Assembly: GCF_022180365.1 (NCBI RefSeq)
Contig: NZ_BQKV01000029.1
Coordinates: 1-64,000 of the forward strand
Length of the DNA stretch: 64,000 bases
Direction: 5' to 3'
Source: Faecalibacterium gallinarum
GTDB taxonomy: Bacteria; Bacillota; Clostridia; Oscillospirales; Ruminococcaceae
The notes under the pieces were generated by a model. That model was not told the origin of the DNA. It was given only the letters and a program-made list of their open reading frames with translations, and made no database searches. Every line of letters begins with the position of its first letter. Position 1 is the stretch's first letter. Shown here one piece after another: positions 1 through 7,784 of the stretch. The position numbers were made by a program, and so were the translations under genes.

Positions 1-75
1 CACTTCTACAACCACGAGCGCCTCCAGACAAAGACTGGCCTGGCTCCGCTCTCGCTTCGCCAGGCCAGTCTTTGA
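1..75 (+). pseudogene. IS3-family transposase, C-terminal end (cut by window edge)
   Basis: The first frame is open from base 1 to a TGA at 73-75 and reads the final 24 residues of a DDE transposase. The stretch FYNHERLQTKTGLAPL matches the conserved C-terminal YNxxRxQxxxxxxxP pattern of IS3-family (OrfB) integrase-like transposases. The remainder lies outside the window, so whether the element is intact cannot be judged. A perfect 16-bp inverted repeat (29-44 with 59-74, 14-nt loop) overlaps the last codons and stop. The IS end should lie between 76 and about 150, before the glgB stop. Family membership is well supported; the exact IS group is not. Confidence 0.75.
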
Positions 76-154
76 TTCGCTTGTTCTACCCCTTGCAGGC
101 CTCTTTTTTGTACTGTCCGCACAATATGGGGCGGTTCACCCCGGGGCGGCCGCC

Positions 155-2308
155 TTATTTTTCGGCGGGCGTCTCCTCTTTGGGCTTGCGGGTGCGCTTG
201 GCCGGGGCCTTCTTGGGGGCGGCGGCCTTCTCCTCTGCGGCCTTTTCTGCGGTGGCCTTGGCCTTGGTGGTCCGCTTCTTGGCGGGGGCCTTCTCCTCGG
301 CCTTGGGCTCCGCCTTGGTGCGGCAGACGCGCTTGGTGGTCTTCTTGGTCTCGGCCTTTTCCTCGGTTGCCTTCTCCGCGGCGGTCTTGCGGGCCGGGCG
401 CTTGGCGGGCACCTCGAAGTAGAGGGTACTCATGGGCGGCAGAGCCAGGGTGATGCTCTGGTCAAAGCCGTGCATGGGCTTTTTCTTGCTGCGGACGCTC
501 TTGTTGTGGACGGTGCCGGCGCCGCCGAACTCCACATCGTCGCTGTTCAGGATCTCTTTGTAGGTGCCGGACACCGGGGCGCCCATGGTGTACTTCTCCC
601 GCAGGACGGGGTTGAAGTTGCAGACCACCAGGATCTGCTTGCCGGCGGCGTCTTTCCGCAGGAAAGCCACCACGCTCTGCTGGAAGTCGTCGGGGACGAT
701 CCACTGGAAGCCCTCCCAGCTGTAATCCACCTGCCAGAAGGCGGGGTGATCCTTGTAGAACTGGTTCAGGGTCTTGACGTAGAGCTGGAGCTCCTTGTGC
801 TTGTCGTAGTCGAGGAGCATCCAGTCCAGGGGCTTCATCTCGTTCCACTCGGCGAACTGGCCGAACTCCTGGCCCATGAAGAGCAGTTTCTTGCCCGGGT
901 GGGCCATCATGTAGCCGTAGAAGGTGCGCAGGTTTGCGAACTTGGCCTCGTACTCGCCCGGCATCTTGTTGATCAGGCTGCACTTGCCGTGGACCACCTC
1001 GTCGTGGCTGATGGGCAGGACAAAATTCTCGCTGAATGCGTAGAAGAAGCTGAAAGTCACCTTGTTGTGGTTGCCCGACCGGAACAGAGGGTCGGTCTTC
1101 ATGTAGCTGAGCATGTCGTTCATCCAGCCCATGTTCCACTTGAAGTTGAAGCCCAGGCCCCCGTCCGAGGCGGGTTTGGTGACCATGGGCCAGGCGGTGG
1201 ACTCCTCGGCGATCATGTACTTTTCGGGGTGGCGGCCCAGCACGGTGGTGTTGAGCTTCTGGAGGAAGGCCACGGCTTCCAGGTTTTCCTTGCCGCCGTT
1301 CTTGTTGGGCTCCCACTCGCCGTCCCGGCGGTTGTAGTCGAGGTAAAGCATCGAAGCCACGGCGTCCACCCGCAGGCCGTCGATGTGGTACTGCTCCAGC
1401 CAGAACAGAGCGCTGGAGATCAGGAAGCTCTCCACCTCTTTGCGGCCGAAGTCAAAGACCATGGTGCCCCACTCTTTGTGCTCGCCCCGGCGGGGGTTGG
1501 GGTCCTCATAGCAGGGCTCGCCGTCGAACATGTACAGGCCGAACTGGTCTTTGGGGAAATGGGCGGGCACCCAGTCCATGATGACGCCGATGCCGGCCTG
1601 GTGCAGCTTATCCACAAAGGCCATGAAGTCCTTGGGGGTGCCGTACCGGCTGGTGGGGGCGAAGTAGCCCGACACCTGGTAGCCCCAGCTGCCGTCGAAG
1701 GGATACTCCATGACGGGCAGGAGCTCGACGTGGGTGTAGCCCATCTCCTGAATGTAGGGGATCAGAAGGTCCGCCAACTCGGAGTAGTTGTAGGGTTTGT
1801 CTCCCTCCTGCATCTTCCAGCTGCCCGCGTGCATCTCGTAGATGTTCATGGGGCCGTTGATGGCGTCCTTGGTTTTCTGGCTGGCCTGCCAGTCGGCGTC
1901 GTGCCAGACGAAATTGTCGATGTTGTAGACCTTGCTGCCGTTGGACGGCCGGGTCTCGGTATGGAATGCGTAGGGGTCGGACTTAAAGACCAGATCCCCG
2001 CCGCGGGTTGTTACGCAGTATTTATATACATCGAATTCCTTGATGCCCGGGATAAACAGCTCCCAGATGGAATCGTCGTCCACCTTTTTCATCGGGTGAC
2101 TGCCCGGCTTCCAGCTGTTAAAGTCGCCCACTACGCTGATGGCGGCAGCGTGGGGCGCCCAGACACGGAACTCCACGCCCATCTCCCCGGCGCGCTCCTT
2201 CTGGTGGGCGCCAAAAAACCGGTACGCCTCGCAGTTATTGCCCTGCTTGAACAGGTACACCGGCAGATCCGCCGTGTTGTCCCGAATCTTTTCCTCAGTC
2301 GGTTTCAT
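155..2308 (-). CDS. glgB: 1,4-alpha-glucan branching enzyme with Lys/Ala-rich tail
   Basis: GH13 glycogen branching enzyme, which cleaves alpha-1,4 glucan and re-attaches the segment by an alpha-1,6 bond in cytosolic glycogen synthesis. A CBM48-like N-terminal domain (about 40-130) precedes the barrel. The catalytic set is visible: nucleophile D315 in GLRVDAVASMLY, acid/base E368 in MIAEESTAWP, and D436 in ISHDEVVHG. An all-beta C-terminal domain ends near residue 635. Unusually, about 80 more residues follow, rich in Lys, Ala, Glu, Thr and Pro with PAKKRTTK/PAKRTRKP-like repeats, resembling histone H1-like tails. No other glg gene is adjacent. The ATG start follows a GGAGG-type site (gcagctcctccctg on the plus strand). 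Enzyme identity is near certain; the role of the tail is unknown. Confidence 0.95.
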   Translation of the reverse strand: MKPTEEKIRDNTADLPVYLFKQGNNCEAYRFFGAHQKERAGEMGVEFRVWAPHAAAISVVGDFNSWKPGSHPMKKVDDDSIWELFIPGIKEFDVYKYCVTTRGGDLVFKSDPYAFHTETRPSNGSKVYNIDNFVWHDADWQASQKTKDAINGPMNIYEMHAGSWKMQEGDKPYNYSELADLLIPYIQEMGYTHVELLPVMEYPFDGSWGYQVSGYFAPTSRYGTPKDFMAFVDKLHQAGIGVIMDWVPAHFPKDQFGLYMFDGEPCYEDPNPRRGEHKEWGTMVFDFGRKEVESFLISSALFWLEQYHIDGLRVDAVASMLYLDYNRRDGEWEPNKNGGKENLEAVAFLQKLNTTVLGRHPEKYMIAEESTAWPMVTKPASDGGLGFNFKWNMGWMNDMLSYMKTDPLFRSGNHNKVTFSFFYAFSENFVLPISHDEVVHGKCSLINKMPGEYEAKFANLRTFYGYMMAHPGKKLLFMGQEFGQFAEWNEMKPLDWMLLDYDKHKELQLYVKTLNQFYKDHPAFWQVDYSWEGFQWIVPDDFQQSVVAFLRKDAAGKQILVVCNFNPVLREKYTMGAPVSGTYKEILNSDDVEFGGAGTVHNKSVRSKKKPMHGFDQSITLALPPMSTLYFEVPAKRPARKTAAEKATEEKAETKKTTKRVCRTKAEPKAEEKAPAKKRTTKAKATAEKAAEEKAAAPKKAPAKRTRKPKEETPAEK

Positions 2309-2501
2309 ATGCAGCTCCTCCCTGCGCGAGCTACACTTGCCCGCACGTTTTACTCTCTTATATTAAATAATTTCAAGCAATTTTGCAAGGCTTTTCTGGA
2401 AAAACTGCTGCAATGTTTTTCATTTAAAAAGAACAAACCGTGGATTTTTACAAATATTTACAGATTTTCTATACATTCTCGACATACGCTCCCAAAACGG
2501 C

Positions 2502-2547
2502 AAAAAAAGCCCCCGCCGCTGTTCTGTGCCGAACAGCGGCGGGGGCT
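2502..2547 (-). terminator. Rho-independent terminator of the G5/3D gene
   Basis: A 17-bp perfect GC-rich stem (2508-2524 with 2531-2547, loop of 6) is followed on the minus strand by a T-run (2502-2508). It lies 40 bp beyond the stop of the minus-strand gene ending at 2587. Confidence 0.9.
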
Positions 2548-2586
2548 CGCTTGGTTTTGCAAAAGGGCCGAATCGGGGGCGGGCGC

Positions 2587-3654
2587 TCAGCCTACTACGT
2601 AGACATTGACGTTGATGGCGCCGTTGATCACCGATTCTGCGTAGGTCTCATAGAACAGGTCCACCAGCACCCGGCCGTCCTGAAGGGCGATGCCGGTATC
2701 GGTGGCGATGGCGTAGCCATAGACGAACTTGCCGTCGGTGGAGGCAATGTAGAGCAGGGTGCCATAGGGGATGACATCCGGGTCCACCGCCACGGTGCCG
2801 TAGCCCAGGCCCAGGCCGGAAGAGCCTTTGCCGCTCTTGGAGTAGTAGCCGGTGGCCTTGCCGGTGAGCACCTGGCTATACGAGGAGGGCGGGTTGGTGG
2901 TGCCGTCCGGGCCGGTCAGGGGGGAGACGGGGGCGCCCTCGCCGTAGACCTTGACGATGTTGTCCTGGGGCTCCACGGTGGTGGTCACATCCACCACGGT
3001 GCTGTTTTCCAGCTCGCCGTTGACCCAGCGCTGCTGGCTGGTGACGACGCACTCACCGTTCGCGCCCTTCTGGACGGTGGTGGTGCGGTCGGTGTCCCGG
3101 TAATAGAGGCTGGTGTAGATATACTCGGTCTCATAGGGGATGGTCTGGTACTCGGTGGTCTGGACGTACTCCACCCGGTGGACCTCGATCTTGCTGCCCA
3201 CGGTGACGAAAGCGTCCAGGCTGGGGACGGTGTAGTCGTCGGGGCCCAGGGTGATGCCGGCCCGCTCCAAAGCGTCGGCCACGGTGCCGTAGACCATCTT
3301 GACGGTCTGCTCGGTGCCGTCCACCTGGATGGTCACCGAGAAGGCACGCTCAATGTTCAGGGTTGCCAGGTTGCCGCTGAAAGCGGTGTAGTAGATCCGG
3401 TCGCCCTCCCCTGCTTCCAGGCCGGACAGGCTCATCAGCCGGGTGGGGTCGCTCTCCTGGGTAAAGACCACCTGCCGCACGCCGGCAGAGTCGGTGATAT
3501 AGGTCAGCCGCAGGCTGGCGGTGGTCACCATCAGGGTCACCACCAGGCACAGAGCCATGGCACACAGGGCCAGCGCCCGGGCCGAAACCCCGCGCACTGC
3601 GCCCGAACGGTTCTTCTCCGTTTGGTTTTCATTGTGGGAAATGATACGAAACAA
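2587..3654 (-). CDS. Secreted G5 / 3D-domain cell-wall protein (YabE-like)
   Basis: Surface protein of the YabE/Rpf2 type, probably acting on peptidoglycan. A hydrophobic segment at about residues 27-47 acts as signal or anchor. Two DUF348-like repeats (about 52-160) and a G5 domain (about 165-240) follow, then a C-terminal 3D domain (about 265-355) with the three conserved aspartates in VDPDVIPYGT, ATDTG and RVLVDLF. Such 3D domains are MltA-like and linked to lytic transglycosylase activity; activity here is inferred. The start is uncertain: the longest frame uses TTG at 3654 placed directly after GAGGAG with almost no spacing, so a non-ATG codon a few residues downstream may be the true start. 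It is monocistronic, with its own terminator and a good upstream promoter. Confidence 0.85.
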   Translation of the reverse strand: MFRIISHNENQTEKNRSGAVRGVSARALALCAMALCLVVTLMVTTASLRLTYITDSAGVRQVVFTQESDPTRLMSLSGLEAGEGDRIYYTAFSGNLATLNIERAFSVTIQVDGTEQTVKMVYGTVADALERAGITLGPDDYTVPSLDAFVTVGSKIEVHRVEYVQTTEYQTIPYETEYIYTSLYYRDTDRTTTVQKGANGECVVTSQQRWVNGELENSTVVDVTTTVEPQDNIVKVYGEGAPVSPLTGPDGTTNPPSSYSQVLTGKATGYYSKSGKGSSGLGLGYGTVAVDPDVIPYGTLLYIASTDGKFVYGYAIATDTGIALQDGRVLVDLFYETYAESVINGAINVNVYVVG

Positions 3655-3807
3655 CTCCTCTCTTTTTACAGTTTGGATCTTCGCCGGCGGGCTCTCCTGC
3701 CCGCCTTAAACGGCCATAAACCGGGCCGCAGCGGTACGCCGACAGGACGGCGTTTTACTTCTTCGCATTCAGTTTTTATGCGTTGCATCGTTTGTTGCAA
3801 CCTCCAT

Positions 3808-3836
3808 ATCTTAGCAGACAAACCCCTCTTTGTCAA
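3808..3836 (-). promoter_or_regulatory. Sigma-A-type promoter for the G5/3D gene
   Basis: On the minus strand a perfect -35 TTGACA (3836-3831), a 17-bp spacer and a -10 TAAGAT (3813-3808) precede the G5/3D gene by about 150 nt. This is the only clear signal in the 518-bp intergenic stretch 3655-4172; a 100-codon frame inside it (3666-3968) looks spurious. Confidence 0.6.
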
Positions 3837-4172
3837 ATCGCCCCATCGGCGATTGATAGCTTTTTCACATACTTTTTTGTGCATCTTGCACAGTGTTTTC
3901 TCCCAAATGACGAATTTTAAGGCAGTTAGCCCTGATTTTCGACCGTTTCTAAAGTCATACTTGTTCATAAAATTTTAACATTTCGTTTTCTATTTATTCG
4001 AATTATGGCCCTTTTTTACAGTCCAAAAACGGGCGTTCGAGGGGCTGTCATTTTGCCACACCGGCAGAAACTCTTGGGTTTTTCGCCGGGTTTCTGCCCC
4101 AAAAAGGACGCGCTGGCCCCGCCCCGCTCCCGCCCGTACAATGGGCATAAAAAACGGAAGGAAGGTACCTCT

Positions 4173-5759
4173 ATGAAGATCCAGATTACCGCCCTGGGCC
4201 GGGGCGGCTGCACCGACTTTGTAGCCCAGCCCCACCGGCTCCATCTGGGCGGCCAGGGGGCCGAAGGGGTAGACGCCCTCGACTTTGAGCTGCCCGAAGC
4301 CTGGGCGGGGAAAAACGTGGCCCTTTACATCCAGCACCAGGACGGCACCCGCCTGGCCCCGGTGCTGCTCTCAGCGGCAGGCTCGGTGCCGGTGGACCGG
4401 CGGTTCACCGGGGCGGAGGAAGGCCGGTGGATGCTGGCCGCCACCGACAGCCAGGGCTACGCCGCCTACACCCAGCCCGGCAGCTACGACGTCTACCCCA
4501 CCCTCTCCCTGGAGGGGGAGGAAACCGAGCCCAGCCAGAGCCTCTACGAACAGTTCATCGCCCAGGTGATGGACAGCGCCCGGCTGGCCCAGGCCGCCGC
4601 CGACGATGCCGCCCAGGCCGGGGCCGATGCCGCCGCCGCGGTGGGGCAGGCCCAGGTCGCCGCCCAGACCGCCGGAACCAAGAGCGAGGCGGCGGCCGCC
4701 TCCGCCGCCCGGGCCGAAGAAGCCGCCCGCCGGGCCGAGGGCTACGCCCCCGAGGGGGGCGATGTGCTCAGCGTCAACGGCAAGGGCGGGGCGGTCTGGC
4801 TGGACGCCCAGGACGTGGAGGCCCTGCCCCGCCCCGCCGCAGCGGCCCCGGGCCAGCTGCTGCGGGTGCTGTCGGCGGACCCCGTCACCGGCCAGGTCAC
4901 CACCGAAGCGGTGGCCGAAACCGCCCTCACCAGCTTTGTCCGCCGCACCGACAAACCCACCGCCGAGGCGGCGGGCCCCGTGAAACTGGCGGAGGGAAGC
5001 GGCCTGACCCTCACCGCCGCCGGGGTGCTGGAGACCGACCCCGCCACCGAACCCCAGCTGGACGCCATGACCGAGGAACACGCCCCCTTAACCCCCGCCC
5101 GGCTGCCCTACGGCGTCAAGAAAGCCCTGGCGGGATCCTGGCCGGGGGTGAGCTGGTCCGGGGAGGAACAGTCCGCCGCCTGCTCCGCCCTGGGTGCGGC
5201 GGCCGCCTCCGCCCTGAAGGCTCTGGTCCAGCGGGTGACCGCTCTGGAGAAGGGCCAGAGCGGCCAGCCCTCCTGGGCCGGCGCGCCGGTGGGCTCGGTG
5301 ATCTACTTTGCGGGCAGCGCCGCCCCCGAGGGCTATCTGGTCTGCGACGGCTCCCTGGTGAACCGCCGGACCTATGCGGCCCTCTTCGCGGTGATCGGCA
5401 CCACCTACGGCGCCGGCAACGGCTCCACCACCTTTGCCCTGCCCGATCTGCGGGACCGGGTGGCCTGGGGCAGCACCGACCCCGGTACCGCCCTGGAATC
5501 CGGCCTGCCCAACATCACCGGCCAGGTCTACGCCCTCTATACCATGCAGCCCTGGGACAATGGCGCTTTCTCCAACTATACCATCATGTCCTCTTACCGC
5601 TCCGGGTTCGAGGGAGAGTATTCCGGCGGGGTGTTCGACGAAGATGTGGTGAGCTTTATCGAGCACAATTTCAGCGCCAAGGCCTCCAGCCCCATCTACG
5701 GCAAGAGCGAGATCGTCCAGCCGCCCGCCCTGACCCTCCTGCCCTGCATCAAATACTGA
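4173..5759 (+). CDS. Orphan phage tail-collar domain protein
   Basis: A 528-residue protein. The start is the ATG at 4173, which has a purine-rich site (ggaaggaagg) upstream; a longer frame reaching 4005 lacks one. Residues about 130-200 form an Ala-rich coiled-coil-like stretch. Residues about 368-440 match the phage tail collar domain, with GSVIYFAG, PEGYLVCDGS and YGAGNGSTTFALPDLRDR. Collar domains occur in tail fibres and in some bacterial surface proteins. No signal peptide or other phage genes are nearby, so this is either a remnant or a domesticated fibre-like protein. GC content is very high, like the chromosome. The domain is secure, the role is not. Confidence 0.8.
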   Translation: MKIQITALGRGGCTDFVAQPHRLHLGGQGAEGVDALDFELPEAWAGKNVALYIQHQDGTRLAPVLLSAAGSVPVDRRFTGAEEGRWMLAATDSQGYAAYTQPGSYDVYPTLSLEGEETEPSQSLYEQFIAQVMDSARLAQAAADDAAQAGADAAAAVGQAQVAAQTAGTKSEAAAASAARAEEAARRAEGYAPEGGDVLSVNGKGGAVWLDAQDVEALPRPAAAAPGQLLRVLSADPVTGQVTTEAVAETALTSFVRRTDKPTAEAAGPVKLAEGSGLTLTAAGVLETDPATEPQLDAMTEEHAPLTPARLPYGVKKALAGSWPGVSWSGEEQSAACSALGAAAASALKALVQRVTALEKGQSGQPSWAGAPVGSVIYFAGSAAPEGYLVCDGSLVNRRTYAALFAVIGTTYGAGNGSTTFALPDLRDRVAWGSTDPGTALESGLPNITGQVYALYTMQPWDNGAFSNYTIMSSYRSGFEGEYSGGVFDEDVVSFIEHNFSAKASSPIYGKSEIVQPPALTLLPCIKY

Positions 5760-5766
5760 CCCAAAC

Positions 5767-5801
5767 AAAAAAGGCCCCCGGAAAACTCCGGGAGCCTTTT
5801 T
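5767..5801. terminator. Bidirectional terminator between convergent genes
   Basis: A stem with A-run on the left and T-run on the right (ggcccccgg / ccgggagcc, AAAACT loop) lies between the plus-strand collar gene and the minus-strand DUF2871 gene and can stop both transcripts. Confidence 0.85.
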
Positions 5802-5813
5802 CACAGCTCTAAA

Positions 5814-6245
5814 TCAGCGATTTGTTTTGGTTTCTGCGGCGGCGACGCTCCGGCCTACCTGGAGCAGAATTAGGATCAGCCCCACCCCCAGCAGGATGTG
5901 GCCGATGCCCGCCATGCCCGAGATGGCCGCGTCCAGCCCGCGGGCCAGTTCCATCCCCCGCACCTGGACCACGCCCCGGATCCCCAGCAAAAGGGCCGTC
6001 AGGTTGAGGCCGGTGTGGTAGACCGCCAGCGCCCGGCCGGTCTTGGCCCCAGTGAACCCGAAGCTCTTTTCCAGCAAGAGCAGCAGAAGGAAAAACACCA
6101 TTCCCAGCATAAAGTAGTGGGTGTGGATCACCGAGAGGGTGGTTTTGGCGGTGTAGCCGTTGAACTTGGTGAACTCGCGGTAGAATACGCCCCCGGCCAT
6201 GGCCAGCCCGGCGTAGAGGAGTGCGGAATTGAAATAACGCTTCAT
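5814..6245 (-). CDS. DUF2871 family membrane protein
   Basis: A 143-residue integral membrane protein with about four hydrophobic helices (8-25, 40-60, 75-92, 112-132). The pattern SVIHTHYFMLGMVFFLLLLLLEKSF, with conserved histidines, is that of DUF2871. Function is unknown. AGGGAGG precedes the ATG. The gene is 19 bp downstream of another membrane-protein gene on the same strand, so the two probably form an operon controlled by the TetR regulator upstream. Confidence 0.8.
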   Translation of the reverse strand: MKRYFNSALLYAGLAMAGGVFYREFTKFNGYTAKTTLSVIHTHYFMLGMVFFLLLLLLEKSFGFTGAKTGRALAVYHTGLNLTALLLGIRGVVQVRGMELARGLDAAISGMAGIGHILLGVGLILILLQVGRSVAAAETKTNR

Positions 6246-6264
6246 CTTATGTTTCCTCCCTGAA

Positions 6265-6927
6265 TTACAGTTCTTTTTTCATGGCAGAATAGCCGATCCA
6301 GACGGTCCAGACATAGGCGCAGGTCTTGGGGATCATCAGCATCCCGATCATGGGCACGGTATCCGCCCAGAGCACCACCGGGATATAAAACCCGAAGCTC
6401 AGGACGATGGTCAGCCACATCCAGCGGAAGGCCTTGTCCCCCTTCTCTTTGGCGCTGTTGTAGAACAGCACAATGATCACCAGGCCCAGCAGGGTAAAGG
6501 GGATGTTCCGGTAGATGCCCCAGGAAAGGGGCGCCTCGGCGCTGAGCCACTGGTTCTGGGGCATCATGCAGAGAGCCACCCGGGCCGCCGCCAGGCCCCA
6601 GACCGCGGCGGTCAGACCATTTTTGCCGGTGACCTGATACCGGGCCCGCCAGACGTAGTAGAGCAGCACATAAAAGATGGTCATGGTCACCGAGGTGATC
6701 CACTTGCCCAGGCCCAGGGCCACGGTGTAATTCTCCAGGCCGGTGGTGCAGAGGGCCAGGGCCCGGGGCACCAGATGGAAGGCGTCCCCCGCCCCCAGCA
6801 GGACAGCCATGGCGCCGAAGAGGGCGAACTGGGCATTGCCCTTGCTGCCCCGGAGCATCCGGATGCCCAGGGTGATGACGGTGGTCAGATAGACCGCATC
6901 AAAAAGTGTTTCCACAATGGCTTGCAT
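6265..6927 (-). CDS. Multi-pass membrane protein, TetR-controlled
   Basis: A 220-residue polytopic membrane protein with about seven hydrophobic segments and no recognised enzymatic motif. The start is the ATG at 6927, preceded by AAAGGAGAAG; a longer frame to 6954 has no better site. It is the first gene of a two-gene unit with the DUF2871 protein. A palindrome (CTGAAC-GAA-GTTCAG, 7001-7015) upstream nearly matches one in front of the divergently placed tetR promoter, which suggests repression by that regulator. I do not recognise the family. Confidence 0.75.
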   Translation of the reverse strand: MQAIVETLFDAVYLTTVITLGIRMLRGSKGNAQFALFGAMAVLLGAGDAFHLVPRALALCTTGLENYTVALGLGKWITSVTMTIFYVLLYYVWRARYQVTGKNGLTAAVWGLAAARVALCMMPQNQWLSAEAPLSWGIYRNIPFTLLGLVIIVLFYNSAKEKGDKAFRWMWLTIVLSFGFYIPVVLWADTVPMIGMLMIPKTCAYVWTVWIGYSAMKKEL

Positions 6928-7000
6928 AAGCTTCTCCTTTTCTTTAAAAAGCAAATTCAGAGGGTTATTTCGGGTCGATTTTGGTGGAAAAAAGCGGAAT

Positions 7001-7015
7001 CTGAACGAAGTTCAG
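7001..7015. promoter_or_regulatory. TetR-family operator upstream of the membrane gene pair
   Basis: Perfect 6-3-6 inverted repeat CTGAAC-GAA-GTTCAG followed by TTTA. The same GTTCAGTTTA half is found in the second site at 7646-7660 before tetR, so both are probably bound by the same repressor. Confidence 0.65.
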
Positions 7016-7024
7016 TTTACCGCC

Positions 7025-7059
7025 TAAAAAACCCCCGCCCGCCGGGCGAGGCGTTTTTT
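7025..7059 (-). terminator. Terminator of the tetR gene
   Basis: A GC-rich imperfect stem (cgcccg / cgggcg core) flanked by A- and T-runs directly follows the tetR stop. On the minus strand it ends in a run of six T. Confidence 0.75.
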
Positions 7060-7616
7060 CAGTAGAGAGTGCGGCGGACGATCTCCAGTACCGCGGCGGG
7101 GTCGTAGTCCTGCCGCAGCAGGGCCGACAACATCAGGGAAAAGAGGACGTCGGCGAACTTTTCGGGAGTGAACGCTGCGTCGAAAGCTCCGGGCCGGACC
7201 CGGGCGTCGTGCTTCAGGACAAAGCACAGCCCCTCCAGGATATGCTGCCAGGTTTTCTGCATCCGGCGCTTGCCGTCGGGCTTATCCTCCCGCATAAAGC
7301 CGATGGAGTGGAGGCTGAAAAAGCCCGGGTACTGCCGGCAGCCGTATTCCATCCGGCTGTACATCCAGCCGATGCAGGCCTCGGTATCCCGAAAGACGGC
7401 CTCGTCCTCCGGCAGGTGGAAGATCTCGCACCAGACGCTCTCCACCGTATCGCTCACCAGCTCAGCTTTGGAGGCAAAGTAGTTGTAGATGGAGCCCACC
7501 GACACGCCGCAGGCTTCGGCCACCGAACGGATGCTGACCGCATGCCAGCCCCCCTGGCGAACCAGCTCCCGGCTGGCCGTCAAAATCTGCTCTTTTGATG
7601 TGACGACGGTGTTCAT
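7059..7616 (-). CDS. TetR/AcrR family transcriptional regulator
   Basis: A 185-residue repressor. The N-terminal helix-turn-helix (about 8-52) has the typical VAEACGVSVGSIYNYFASKAELV pattern. The C-terminal ligand/dimer domain is not diagnostic. It lies upstream of the two membrane genes on the same strand, separated by a terminator. The palindrome in front of its own start (7646-7660) matches the one in front of the membrane genes, so autoregulation and control of the pair are inferred. The ligand is unknown. Confidence 0.88.
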   Translation of the reverse strand: MNTVVTSKEQILTASRELVRQGGWHAVSIRSVAEACGVSVGSIYNYFASKAELVSDTVESVWCEIFHLPEDEAVFRDTEACIGWMYSRMEYGCRQYPGFFSLHSIGFMREDKPDGKRRMQKTWQHILEGLCFVLKHDARVRPGAFDAAFTPEKFADVLFSLMLSALLRQDYDPAAVLEIVRRTLY

Positions 7617-7645
7617 CCGCTGCCCTCCCCTCGGCTCTGTTCAAA

Positions 7646-7660
7646 GTGAACTGCGTTCAG
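7646..7660. promoter_or_regulatory. TetR-family operator upstream of tetR
   Basis: Inverted repeat GTGAAC-TGC-GTTCAG, then TTTA, 30 bp before the tetR start. It shares TGAAC-N3-GTTCAGTTTA with the site at 7001. Confidence 0.65.
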
Positions 7661-7705
7661 TTTATCAGAGGGCCCCTCTTTTGTCAAGAGGAAACTTCTG
7701 CTGCT

Positions 7706-7742
7706 GCGCAAAAAAGGGCCGCCGCAAGAAAGCGGCGGCCCC
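7706..7742 (-). terminator. Terminator of the GH4 gene
   Basis: A stem gggccgccgc / gcggcggccc with AAGAAA loop. On the minus strand it is followed by six T. It lies downstream of the GH4 stop at 7785. Confidence 0.85.
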
Positions 7743-7784
7743 GGCAAGGGATAAGGAGAGATGAGTTCAGGAAAAACAGCAGGA

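Noticed and set aside
29-74. Perfect 16-bp inverted repeat considered as a terminator
   Set aside because: It lies within the transposase coding end and lacks a T-run directly after the stem; noted with the IS fragment instead.
470-2602. 710-codon plus-strand frame opposite glgB
   Set aside because: Antisense shadow of a GC-rich gene; its Val/Leu/Gly/His-rich sequence lacks domains.
3666-3968. 100-codon minus-strand frame upstream of the G5/3D gene
   Set aside because: It covers the predicted promoter, has no ribosome site and a compositionally random, Arg-rich sequence.
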